Below, piece after piece: positions 1 to 5,151 of a DNA stretch of 5,151 nt (position 1 is its first letter; the number at the start of each line of letters is the position of its first letter). This stretch comes from Bacteroidales bacterium (GTDB lineage: Bacteria; Bacteroidota; Bacteroidia; Bacteroidales; UBA4181). The translations under genes and the position numbers were made by a program. The DNA lies in NCBI GenBank assembly GCA_031260845.1, contig JAISKR010000256.1, forward strand, positions 1-5,151, written 5' to 3'. A model generated the notes under the pieces. That model was not told the origin of the DNA, ran no database searches, and saw only the letters and a list, made by a program, of their open reading frames with translations.

Positions 1-51
1 CTAATATATATGAATAATAACAAATGTTAAAGCATTTTAATTATATATTCA

Positions 52-59
52 TAATTTTG
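52..59 (+). promoter_or_regulatory. Possible distal -7 element upstream of purC
   Basis: TAATTTTG followed by C fits the Bacteroidota -7 consensus TAnnTTTG. No convincing TTTG lies 19-21 bp upstream (the bases there read around TTAAAG), so this is half a promoter by eye. If real, it would give purC a leader of roughly 185 nt. In an AT-rich region such matches also arise by chance. Confidence 0.25.
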
Positions 60-179
60 CGTTTTTTATGATTATCCGCAATCGTACTACTTGGTTGTAT
101 TTTTCATTTCGGCAGGAATGAATCGCTCGGTAGAAGACTCAAATTTTAATGCGTTGACCCTGCAACTTATAACTCGCCT

Positions 180-210
180 TTTGTATTTTCAAGAAAAAGA
201 TGTAAATTTG
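180..210 (+). promoter_or_regulatory. Bacteroidota-type promoter of purC
   Basis: A TTTG -33 element (180-183) is separated by exactly 19 bp from a perfect TAAATTTG -7 element (203-210), followed by C. This matches the consensus used by the primary sigma factor of Bacteroides and relatives. Transcription should start a few bases downstream, near 215-218, giving a leader of about 30-35 nt before the purC ATG at 250. No operator or riboswitch fold was recognised between the promoter and the gene. Confidence 0.7.
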
Positions 211-249
211 CAGAAAATTTAAAGTATCAAATTCTTATTATTCAATAAA

Positions 250-1200
250 ATGGATGCGTTAACAAAAACGTCTTTTCAATTTGCCGGACAGAAAAACCTG
301 TATGTGGGCAAAGTTCGTGATGTGTATGATATAGCAGGGAAATACTTGGTGATGGTGGTGACAGACCGCATTTCGGCTTTCGATGTGGTGTTGCCGCGCG
401 GGATACCCTACAAGGGGCAGGTGTTGAACCAGATTGCCGCCAAGTTTTTAGACGCCACCGCCGATATTGTGCCCAACTGGAAGATTGCATCGCCCGACCC
501 GATGGCGACTGTCGGTCATCGCTGCGAGCCGTTCAAGGTTGAAATGGTGATTCGCGGATACCTGACCGGTCACGCATGGCGCGAATACAAAGCCGGCAAA
601 CGTTCGCTTTGCGGCATCGCCCTTGCAGACGGGATGAAGGAAAACCAACAATTTGCGAAACCCATCATCACGCCGACCACCAAAGCCGACGAAGGTCATG
701 ATTTGGACATTTCGCGCGAAGAAATCATTGCGCAGGGCTTGGTTTCCGCAGCCGACTACGCACAGTTGGAGAACTACACCTACGCGCTTTTTGAACGCGG
801 CAGCCAAATGGCAACCGAAAAAGGACTGATATTGGTAGATACCAAGTACGAATTTGGCAAAAAAGACGGCAAAATCTACCTGATTGACGAGATTCATACC
901 CCCGATTCGTCGCGCTATTTTTATGCTGCCGGTTATGAAGACCGTCTGGCAAAAGGCGAGCAACAAAAGCAACTTTCAAAGGAATTTGTCCGCCAGTGGC
1001 TGATTGAAAAAGGGTTTCAAGGTTTGGAAGGGCAGAAAGTGCCTGCCATGACCGACGAATACGTGGCAAGCGTATCCGATAGATACATTGAGTTGTACGA
1101 AAATATCGTCGGAGCGAAATTCGACAAGGCTGATACCGGTGATTTAGCAAAACGTATTGAAAAAAACGTTGGCGATGTTTTAAAAACGATTGCAGTTTAA
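250..1200 (+). CDS. purC: Phosphoribosylaminoimidazole-succinocarboxamide synthase (SAICAR synthase)
   Basis: PurC is a cytoplasmic enzyme that joins CAIR and L-aspartate using ATP to give SAICAR in de novo purine synthesis. The 316-residue product has the N-terminal nucleotide-binding segment GKVRDVYD (20-27), then [20 protein letters not shown] (42-61), the substrate-loop signature [14 protein letters not shown] (97-110), the second family signature LVDTKYEFG (195-203) and the acidic [12 protein letters not shown] block (212-223). Length fits the longer form seen in Bacteroidales rather than the roughly 240-residue E. coli form. The ATG at 250 begins just ahead of the conserved N-terminus. 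It lacks a Shine-Dalgarno sequence and is preceded by A-rich bases (TTCAATAAA), as is usual in this phylum. A consensus promoter lies about 40 bp upstream. The next gene starts 20 bp after the stop codon, so read-through into the small membrane genes is possible. The gene is intact. Confidence 0.97.
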   Translation: MDALTKTSFQFAGQKNLYVGKVRDVYDIAGKYLVMVVTDRISAFDVVLPRGIPYKGQVLNQIAAKFLDATADIVPNWKIASPDPMATVGHRCEPFKVEMVIRGYLTGHAWREYKAGKRSLCGIALADGMKENQQFAKPIITPTTKADEGHDLDISREEIIAQGLVSAADYAQLENYTYALFERGSQMATEKGLILVDTKYEFGKKDGKIYLIDEIHTPDSSRYFYAAGYEDRLAKGEQQKQLSKEFVRQWLIEKGFQGLEGQKVPAMTDEYVASVSDRYIELYENIVGAKFDKADTGDLAKRIEKNVGDVLKTIAV

Positions 1201-1219
1201 ATAAAAAAGACTAATTTTG
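1190..1219 (+). promoter_or_regulatory. Promoter-like site at the start of the 67-residue ORF
   Basis: TTG at 1190-1192, inside the last codons of purC, is 19 bp from TAATTTTG at 1212-1219, a full match to the Bacteroidota -7 consensus. It could drive the two small membrane genes and perhaps the oxidoreductase separately from purC. However, the expected start point, about 4-7 bp after the -7 box, falls on or just past the ATG at 1221. Either transcription is practically leaderless, the first gene is read only from the purC transcript, or the match is accidental. Confidence 0.4.
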
Positions 1220-1220
1220 T

Positions 1221-1424
1221 ATGCGATTTTTTAATAAAAAAGGACGTCAGGTTTTCGCAGGTTGGTTAGTTGACGTTTCAAAATATCTTGCTACCGCCAT
1301 CGTTTTGGGAACCGTTTTCAAAGACGTAGCCGGATGGCTTACATACGTAGTCGGCTCTGTTTTGGTCATTATTGTTTTAGGAATAGGAATATATATTTCA
1401 AGTAAAGAGGAGGATAAAAGATGA
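1221..1424 (+). CDS. Small two-helix membrane protein, function unknown
   Basis: This 67-residue hydrophobic protein has a basic N-terminus (MRFFNKKGRQ), a first hydrophobic stretch at about 11-33 interrupted by D18 and K21, a short KD turn (34-35), and a second, strongly hydrophobic helix at about 37-60. It ends in a charged tail, SSKEEDKR. It probably forms a hairpin in the inner membrane. It is reminiscent of the small two-helix proteins of Bacteroidota grouped under DUF6722, but that link is from memory and unverified. It starts 20 bp after purC. Its stop codon overlaps the ATG of the next small ORF (ATGA, 1421-1424), a typical sign of translational coupling. There is no Shine-Dalgarno sequence before its ATG, and no other in-frame ATG. 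The overlap and membrane character make a real gene likely. No role can be assigned. Confidence 0.7.
   Translation: MRFFNKKGRQVFAGWLVDVSKYLATAIVLGTVFKDVAGWLTYVVGSVLVIIVLGIGIYISSKEEDKR
1407..1413 (+). promoter_or_regulatory. Strong Shine-Dalgarno sequence for the 35-residue ORF
   Basis: GAGGAGG lies 7 nt before the ATG at 1421, near-ideal spacing for pairing with the 16S rRNA 3' end. No other start in this window has such a site, and Bacteroidota genes mostly lack one. The same bases encode the GluGluAsp in the tail of the upstream protein, so the match may partly reflect codon content. Its position nevertheless supports the overlapping start. Confidence 0.5.
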
Positions 1425-1528
1425 ATACTATCATTGTATTAAGCGTATTTGTAGTGTTTGCACTGTGTGTTACTATCGGTTTTGAAATACAAGACCGCAA
1501 AGCCGCTAAACACGACTCAAAAAAGTAA
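1421..1528 (+). CDS. Overlapping 35-residue single-helix membrane microprotein
   Basis: This short ORF begins with the ATG that overlaps the stop codon of the 67-residue gene (ATGA) and ends at TAA 1526-1528. The product starts MNTIIVLSVFVVFALCVTIG, a single hydrophobic helix at about residues 3-21 with one cysteine (C16). A polar, mostly basic tail follows, FEIQDRKAAKHDSKK. Support comes from the stop-start overlap, the GAGGAGG site 7 nt upstream, and the clean pattern of one transmembrane helix plus a lysine-rich end. It is probably made together with the 67-residue protein and may act with it in the membrane. The oxidoreductase gene starts 22 bp later. The function is unknown and I recognise no family. 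Because it is so short, chance cannot be excluded. Confidence 0.55.
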   Translation: MNTIIVLSVFVVFALCVTIGFEIQDRKAAKHDSKK

Positions 1529-1550
1529 CGATTTTTTTAAAGTAATAAAA

Positions 1551-2918
1551 ATGAATAAAATAATGTCGATAGTTGCCCTTGTGGCTTTCAGCGCTTGTAC
1601 CACCACTGTGAAAAAGCCGGCGTTTACCGGTGCTGCCGGTGAGGTGAAACTGATAACCCTTGACCCGGGGCATTTTCACGCGGCTTTGGTGCAGAAAAAT
1701 ATGTATTCGCAGGTAAGTCCCAATGTGTTGGTGTATGCGCCCGAAGGAGATGATTTGCGCGAGCATCTGGCAAAGATTGTGGCTTACAACCAACGGCAGG
1801 AGCAGCCTACCGCTTGGAACGAAATCATTTATCAGGGTTCCGATTTCTTGGAAAAAATGCTTGCCGAGAAGAAAGGCAACGTGATGATTACCGCAGGCAA
1901 CAACGGTAAAAAGACCGCCTATATCAAAAGCGCCATCGACGCGGGAATCAACGTGCTTGCAGACAAACCGATGGCTATTGACGTCAAAAACTTTGAACTG
2001 CTGAAACAGGCTTTTGCCTCGGCACAGCAAAATGGAGTGCTGCTGTACGATATTATGACCGAACGGTTTGAAATCACTACCATGTTGCAAAAGGAATTTT
2101 CGCTTTCGCCCGAAGTTTTCGGCGTTTTGGATGATGGTTCGCCCGAAAGTCCTTCCGTGACGAAGGAAAGCGTGCATCATTTCGCTAAATTCGTGTCGGG
2201 CGCCGCGCTGACACGTCCGGCATGGTTTTTCGACGTCAGGCAGCAAGGGGAAGGCATCGTTGCCGTCACCCCGCAGTTGGTGGATTTGGTGCAATGGGAA
2301 TGCTTTCCGGACGTGATTCTGGACTATACCCAGGACATTGAAATCATTTCGGCAAAGCGTTGGGCAACGAAAATCAGCAAAGAGCAGTTTCAACAAGTGA
2401 CCAAACTGCCCGATTTTCCCGATTTCCTTGCCGGCGATATCCGCAACGACACGCTCTACGTGTATTCCAACGGCGAAATTAATTACCAGCTGAAAGGAAA
2501 ACACGCCAAAATAGTGGTGGTGTGGAATTACGCAGCCCCCGAAGGCGCCGGCGACACGCATTATTCCCTCATGCAGGGTTCCAAAGCGCGTTTAATCATT
2601 CGCCAAGGGGCAGAACAGGCTTACAAGCCCACACTTTTCGTGGAACCGGTGGAAAACAATCCGGCTTATGAAGCCGCGCTGAACGGATTTTTAACCAAAG
2701 TGCAGGCAAAATATCCGGGCATCGAATTGAAGAAAAACGACGCCGGTTGGGAAGTGTTGACGCCTGCCAAGTACCACAACGGTCACGAGGCGCACTTCGG
2801 ACAGGTGACAGAGCATTTTCTGCAATATTTGACAGACGGAAAACTGCCCGATTGGGAAGTGCCCAACATGATTGCAAAATATTACACCACCACCAAAGCG
2901 CTGGAAATGGCAAAATAG
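1551..2918 (+). CDS. Lipoprotein Gfo/Idh/MocA-type oxidoreductase with the family's distinct C-terminal domain
   Basis: The 455-residue product begins MNKIMSIVALVAFSAC, a short lipoprotein signal peptide with lipidation at Cys16, so it should be exported and membrane-anchored. The mature part looks like a dinucleotide-dependent sugar or polyol dehydrogenase fold. A first strand VKLITLDPGHFHAAL (32-46) sits where the nucleotide loop is expected, followed by VMITAGNNGKKTAYIKSAID (111-130) and INVLADKPMAI (133-143). Lys139 of DKP matches the catalytic lysine of the usual EKP motif. The canonical GxGxxG is not visible; DPGHFH takes its place. The C-terminal half resembles the putative oxidoreductase C-terminal domain common in Bacteroidota (from memory, PF16490). 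Tail residues after Cys16 (TTTVKK) lack the acidic surface-export signal of Bacteroides lipoproteins, which suggests a periplasm-facing anchor. The frame is open from an ATG at 1458, but that start would destroy the signal peptide and overlap the microprotein, so 1551 is preferred. The substrate is unknown. Confidence 0.85.
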   Translation: MNKIMSIVALVAFSACTTTVKKPAFTGAAGEVKLITLDPGHFHAALVQKNMYSQVSPNVLVYAPEGDDLREHLAKIVAYNQRQEQPTAWNEIIYQGSDFLEKMLAEKKGNVMITAGNNGKKTAYIKSAIDAGINVLADKPMAIDVKNFELLKQAFASAQQNGVLLYDIMTERFEITTMLQKEFSLSPEVFGVLDDGSPESPSVTKESVHHFAKFVSGAALTRPAWFFDVRQQGEGIVAVTPQLVDLVQWECFPDVILDYTQDIEIISAKRWATKISKEQFQQVTKLPDFPDFLAGDIRNDTLYVYSNGEINYQLKGKHAKIVVVWNYAAPEGAGDTHYSLMQGSKARLIIRQGAEQAYKPTLFVEPVENNPAYEAALNGFLTKVQAKYPGIELKKNDAGWEVLTPAKYHNGHEAHFGQVTEHFLQYLTDGKLPDWEVPNMIAKYYTTTKALEMAK

Positions 2919-2923
2919 TATCC

Positions 2924-2946
2924 ATTACGAATTAAAAATTACGAAT
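2924..2946. repeat. Short direct repeat ATTACGAAT x2
   Basis: ATTACGAAT occurs at 2924-2932 and again at 2938-2946, separated by TAAAA, and is followed by a related GACGAACGG. It lies just after the oxidoreductase stop codon. AT-rich strings built from ACGAATTA and AAAAATTACGAAT are, from memory, frequent between genes in Bacteroidota. This is probably a small dispersed intergenic repeat rather than a gene-specific signal. Confidence 0.45.
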
Positions 2947-2968
2947 GACGAACGGCTATCATATCAAG

Positions 2969-3003
2969 ATTGTGTCACTATTGTATTACAACAGTATCAC
3001 AAT
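2969..3003. terminator. Imperfect hairpin between convergent genes, possible bidirectional terminator
   Basis: The arms ATTGTG (2969-2974)/CACAAT (2998-3003), ACT (2977-2979)/AGT (2993-2995) and TTGT (2981-2984)/ACAA (2988-2991) pair around an ATT loop, giving 13 of 16 possible pairs with mismatches at the TC/AT and A/C positions. On the plus strand it is followed by a T-rich run, GTTTTAGTATTTT, which fits termination of the oxidoreductase transcript. On the minus strand the following bases are less T-rich, so termination of the mutarotase transcript there is less certain. The low GC of the stem makes it a moderate candidate only. Confidence 0.5.
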
Positions 3004-3006
3004 GTT

Positions 3007-3444
3007 TTAGTATTTTCCTTTCCCTTCCGCGTGCCTCACAAATCCGACCTTTATCAACAGATTGGCGTAATTGCGGACGTCGCCCGTGGCTATCACTAAC
3101 CCGATATTGCTCTCTTTGGCGCGTTCGTAAAAATCAAACTGTTGGATATACTCGAACGGCACTTCCGGCAACACACCCTTGTACTCGTCAAACACCGGCT
3201 GCATGGCGCCGTCGGGCGGCGTCATTACGGCAGCCTGCTCAATGGGAACGGTTTCTTTCAACACTTCCAACACTTGCGTGACATTCAACACGCCCGGCGC
3301 AAGGTTCAGATACACCTTTTCGGCAGCAGGATTACTTGCCGTGATATGCGGATAACCGCCGTCCGAAAGGAGAATCCACGAACCGTGTCCCATTTTACCC
3401 AGCGCCGACAAAATCTGGGGGTGCATACATTTAATTAATAACAT
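3007..3444 (-). CDS. fucU: RbsD/FucU family sugar mutarotase (probable L-fucose mutarotase)
   Basis: This 145-residue protein belongs to the RbsD/FucU fold, small cytoplasmic enzymes that interconvert sugar anomers (L-fucose or D-ribose) so that the form needed by the next enzyme is supplied. Visible family features are the N-terminal HPQILSALGKMGHG (8-21) with the conserved His20, Asp28 in LLSDGGYP (25-32), FDFYERAK (103-110) and the C-terminal RNYANLLIKVG (124-134) with the Tyr-x-Asn pair (Tyr126, Asn128). FYERA and the overall spacing are closer to FucU than to RbsD, but the sugar is not proven. The first ATG gives the N-terminal length of E. coli FucU; a second ATG six codons later is possible. 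The gene lies 42 bp after the sugar transporter on the same strand and is probably cotranscribed with it. There is no Shine-Dalgarno sequence, and an AT-rich palindrome sits immediately before the start. Confidence 0.88.
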   Translation of the reverse strand: MLLIKCMHPQILSALGKMGHGSWILLSDGGYPHITASNPAAEKVYLNLAPGVLNVTQVLEVLKETVPIEQAAVMTPPDGAMQPVFDEYKGVLPEVPFEYIQQFDFYERAKESNIGLVIATGDVRNYANLLIKVGFVRHAEGKGKY

Positions 3445-3446
3445 AC

Positions 3447-3462
3447 ATCAATTATAATTGAT
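3447..3462. repeat. 16-bp perfect AT-rich palindrome before the mutarotase start
   Basis: ATCAATTATAATTGAT is identical to its reverse complement and ends two bases before the mutarotase ATG (minus strand). It occupies much of the 42-bp gap between the transporter and the mutarotase. It could form a weak RNA hairpin that affects the downstream start, or be a protein-binding site. With AT-only neighbours, chance is also plausible. Confidence 0.4.
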
Positions 3463-3486
3463 TGATTATAAATCGTTTACGACCTA

Positions 3487-4878
3487 TTAGAAATCCTTTT
3501 CTATTTGTTCGAGGGTTTTGTTTTTGGTTTCGGGCAAAATGAAATACAGGATAATGAAACCCAGCAAACAGATGCCGCCGTAGAGCCAGAAATTATAATC
3601 CCACCCGATGCTTTCCTTGATGGATGGAAAGGAGTAAGTCAGGGAGAAATTGCCAATCCAAAGCACCAAAGCGGACAAGGACATGGCTGCCCCGCGAATG
3701 CGATTCGGGAATATTTCGGACAAAATCACCCACACAATCGGCGCCAAGGTCAATTGATAAGCCAACACATTCAACAACACGAAGATAACTACCGGCAATC
3801 CGGTAATCCCCTGATGAAACAGCAAGCCGATAATACCGTAAATAATGGTCATCGCAGCCGTTCCCAACAGCATCAGCCGTTTGCGTCCCACTTTATCAAC
3901 CATAAAAATAGTGGCTACTACCGCCAACATGGCAATACCGCCAATGACAACAATTTGGAACATCACATCGTTAATACCGTAACCGGCATTTTTGAAAATA
4001 TCGGCAGCATAATAAAAAGTAACGTTCATACCGCACCATTGCTGCAACATGGCAAGAAAAAATCCCAAGCCCAATATTTTGAGCATCTTCGGTTGCAGCA
4101 AAGCCTTGAAATTCATACCCGGATCTTCTTTGGCTACTGTTTCTTCAATCTCTTTCAGTTCGGCAGCCGCATATTCTTCGCCGCCGATTTTAACCAAGGT
4201 TTCTTTTGCTTTTTGGCTTTGTTTGTTTTTTACCAACCAGCGTACACTTTCGGGAACCGCCACCATCATGGCAAAAAAGATAAGGGCTGGAACAGCCACC
4301 GCGCCAAACATCCAGCGCCAACCGATTTGTGCATTCCATGTATTGACAAATTCTATGGTTGAAGGATCGATGCCTTCACTGTGAGTGGCGGCTATTGACC
4401 AGTTCACAGTTTGACAAATCAGCATACCTACATTAATTAACAACTGATTGATGGATACAAACTTCCCCCGAATATGCGAAGGCACCATTTCGGATATATA
4501 GACCGGTGACAGATTTAAAGTAGCGCCGATAGACAAACCGCCGAATATCCGCCAGGCATTGTACCAGAAAAAGGTATGGCAAAACGCTAAGCCGATGGCA
4601 GATATGAAAAAAATGATTCCTGCGGCAGCCAACAGTTTTTTTCTACCCCAACGTTCGGTGGTAAGAAAACACAGAAAAGCGCCAATCATACAGCCAATCA
4701 TTGCGGAACTGGTTCCCCAGCCCTGCAACACAGGATTATTGGCTATGTCGAAAAACGGTTCATAAAACGGTTTGGCGCCGCCTACCACAACCCAGTCGTA
4801 GCCAAACAGGAACCCGCCCATGGATGCCGCTATCGTCAGCAACCAGATATAACCATAGTTATAAGATACTTTACTCAT
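3487..4878 (-). CDS. Sugar-porter family MFS transporter (sugar:H+ symporter-like)
   Basis: This 463-residue inner-membrane protein has the twelve-helix layout and nearly every signature of the MFS sugar porter family. These are GGFLFGYD (21-28) in helix 1, ERWGRKK (75-81) in loop 2-3, VYISEMVPSHIRGK (126-139), PESVRWL (209-215), QQWCGMNVTFYYA (279-291), DKVGRKR (328-334), PIVWVILSEIFPNRIRG (380-396) and the C-terminal PETKNKTLEQIE (449-460). The QQ...N...YY cluster (Gln279, Gln280, Asn285, Tyr289, Tyr290) and Trp383 correspond to sugar-binding positions of XylE-like symporters. A central cytoplasmic loop of about 50 residues (215-264) separates the two six-helix halves. The substrate is probably a monosaccharide. 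The downstream FucU-like gene hints at fucose, yet classical fucose permease FucP belongs to a different MFS family, so this is open. No Shine-Dalgarno sequence or clear promoter is seen. A large palindrome lies 88 bp upstream. The gene is intact. Confidence 0.95.
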   Translation of the reverse strand: MSKVSYNYGYIWLLTIAASMGGFLFGYDWVVVGGAKPFYEPFFDIANNPVLQGWGTSSAMIGCMIGAFLCFLTTERWGRKKLLAAAGIIFFISAIGLAFCHTFFWYNAWRIFGGLSIGATLNLSPVYISEMVPSHIRGKFVSINQLLINVGMLICQTVNWSIAATHSEGIDPSTIEFVNTWNAQIGWRWMFGAVAVPALIFFAMMVAVPESVRWLVKNKQSQKAKETLVKIGGEEYAAAELKEIEETVAKEDPGMNFKALLQPKMLKILGLGFFLAMLQQWCGMNVTFYYAADIFKNAGYGINDVMFQIVVIGGIAMLAVVATIFMVDKVGRKRLMLLGTAAMTIIYGIIGLLFHQGITGLPVVIFVLLNVLAYQLTLAPIVWVILSEIFPNRIRGAAMSLSALVLWIGNFSLTYSFPSIKESIGWDYNFWLYGGICLLGFIILYFILPETKNKTLEQIEKDF

Positions 4879-4966
4879 TATAGATAATTAAATTATTACT
4901 GATTAAAAAACGGCGCAAGTTATAAAAAAGTATTCATACAACAAGCCGGAAAATAAAAATTATTGC

Positions 4967-5012
4967 ACAACCTACGAAAGTTTCGTAGATCTACGAAGGT
5001 TTCGTAGGTTGT
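4967..5012. terminator. 46-bp nested palindrome: receptor terminator and/or operator pair
   Basis: This segment is an inverted repeat centred between 4989 and 4990, with 21 of 23 pairs matching (failures at 4980/4999 and 4981/4998). Internally it is two tandem 19-bp copies (4972-4990 and 4991-5009, 17 of 19 identical). The first contains the perfect palindrome CTACGAAAGTTTCGTAG (4972-4988). It begins at the stop codon of the minus-strand partial gene, and on that strand it is followed by a T-rich run (AATTTTTATTTT, about 4951-4962), which suits a Rho-independent terminator. It also lies 88 bp upstream of the transporter start, and paired dyads about two helical turns apart are typical of operators. 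Both roles are inference; the repeat itself is plain in the sequence. Confidence 0.6.
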
Positions 5013-5151
5013 TAAAATTTAAAATCATAACAAATCATGGGCAATATCCCATACAGATACATTTTAGTAGGGTCTAATACTGTGCTTATTGATGAAGAAC
5101 TTTGTTTCATGTAGATGCTGAACACGTTTTTGCGGTTATAAACGTTCATCA
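5012..5151 (-). CDS. C-terminal fragment of a probable TonB-dependent outer-membrane receptor
   Basis: A minus-strand frame is open from the window edge to TAA at 5012-5014, leaving 45 complete codons. The N-terminal part lies outside the window. The fragment contains NVYNRKNVFSIY and ends KMYLYGILPMICYDFKF. It resembles the end of TonB-dependent receptors in Bacteroidota, where an N-x-YNRKN turn precedes one of the last strands and the protein finishes with an LFPIIPSFSYNFKF-like last strand and terminal phenylalanine. The alternation of aromatic and polar residues fits a terminal barrel strand recognised by the Bam complex. An ATG at 5147-5149 could in principle start a 45-residue ORF, but no such small protein is expected. 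The transporter starts 133 bp downstream on the same strand, so the receptor may supply the same sugar or a glycan containing it. The family call rests on a short tail. Confidence 0.65.
   Translation of the reverse strand, partial: MNVYNRKNVFSIYMKQSSSSISTVLDPTKMYLYGILPMICYDFKF

Noticed and set aside
1..30. Nine open codons at the left edge ending at TAA 28-30, as the tail of an upstream gene
   Set aside because: It is too short and AT-rich to distinguish from chance.
448..1150. Antisense open frames across purC
   Set aside because: Both overlap conserved purC coding sequence and show no family features or plausible starts.
1516..1539. A-run and T-run (AAAAAA...TTTTTTT) after the microprotein as a terminator
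   Set aside because: The stem would be only A-U pairs, too weak for a convincing intrinsic terminator, and the oxidoreductase begins 12 bp later without an obvious promoter of its own.
1458..1550. Upstream in-frame ATG extending the oxidoreductase by 31 residues
   Set aside because: The extension overlaps the microprotein in another frame, is not membrane-like, and would bury the clear lipoprotein signal peptide that begins at 1551.
1506..2561. 351-codon open frame antisense to the oxidoreductase
   Set aside because: It is the mirror of a well-supported gene, has no recognisable domain and is rich in His, Phe and Arg in the pattern expected from reverse-strand codons.
3505..4362. 285-codon open frame on the plus strand across the transporter
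   Set aside because: It lies fully opposite the sugar porter, whose signatures are unambiguous, and its Gln/His/Asn-rich product looks like a shadow translation.
4916..4944. Promoter for the transporter on the minus strand (TTG ... TATAACTTG)
   Set aside because: The -7 part fits TAnnTTTG poorly and the spacing is short, so it was not annotated, although a promoter probably lies somewhere in 4879-4966 if the receptor transcript ends at the palindrome.
4967..5012. CRISPR repeat or transposon end
   Set aside because: There are only two tandem copies with no spacers, and no transposase or target duplication is visible nearby.
5037..5114. 25-codon plus-strand ORF starting MGNIPYRY
   Set aside because: It is antisense to the probable receptor tail and has no ribosome-binding site or promoter.

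Overview
The window looks like a chromosomal segment of a Bacteroidota species, most likely order Bacteroidales. The evidence is: promoters of the TTG-19 bp-TAnnTTTG type, start codons mostly without a Shine-Dalgarno sequence, AT-rich spacers between moderately GC-rich genes, a PurC of the 316-residue Bacteroidales form, a lipoprotein of the Gfo/Idh/MocA fold, and the aromatic C-terminus of a TonB-dependent receptor. I cannot name the genus.

Left half, plus strand: a 249-bp AT-rich leader without a supportable gene carries a good promoter at 180-210. It is followed by purC (SAICAR synthase, purine synthesis), a 67-residue two-helix membrane protein, a 35-residue single-helix membrane microprotein whose ATG overlaps the previous stop codon, and a lipoprotein NAD(P)-dependent oxidoreductase-like protein with its start at 1551. 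Gaps are 20, -4 and 22 bp, so the four could share a transcript. A second promoter-like site lies just before the 67-residue gene.

Middle, 2919-3006: a convergent junction with a short ACGAAT-type direct repeat and an imperfect hairpin placed to stop transcription from one or both sides.

Right half, minus strand, in transcription order: the last 45 codons of a probable TonB-dependent receptor, a large nested palindrome directly at its stop codon, a sugar-porter MFS transporter, and an RbsD/FucU-type sugar mutarotase. This order suggests a small sugar-uptake set: possible outer-membrane import, inner-membrane symport, then interconversion of sugar anomers before catabolism. The convergent oxidoreductase may also act on a sugar or sugar derivative, but only its position suggests this.

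No RNA gene, CRISPR array or insertion sequence was seen. Most of the window is ordinary housekeeping and sugar-use content. The most notable items are the double palindrome at 4967-5012, the overlapping membrane microprotein pair at 1221-1528, and the conflict between the promoter-like site at 1190-1219 and the ATG at 1221.
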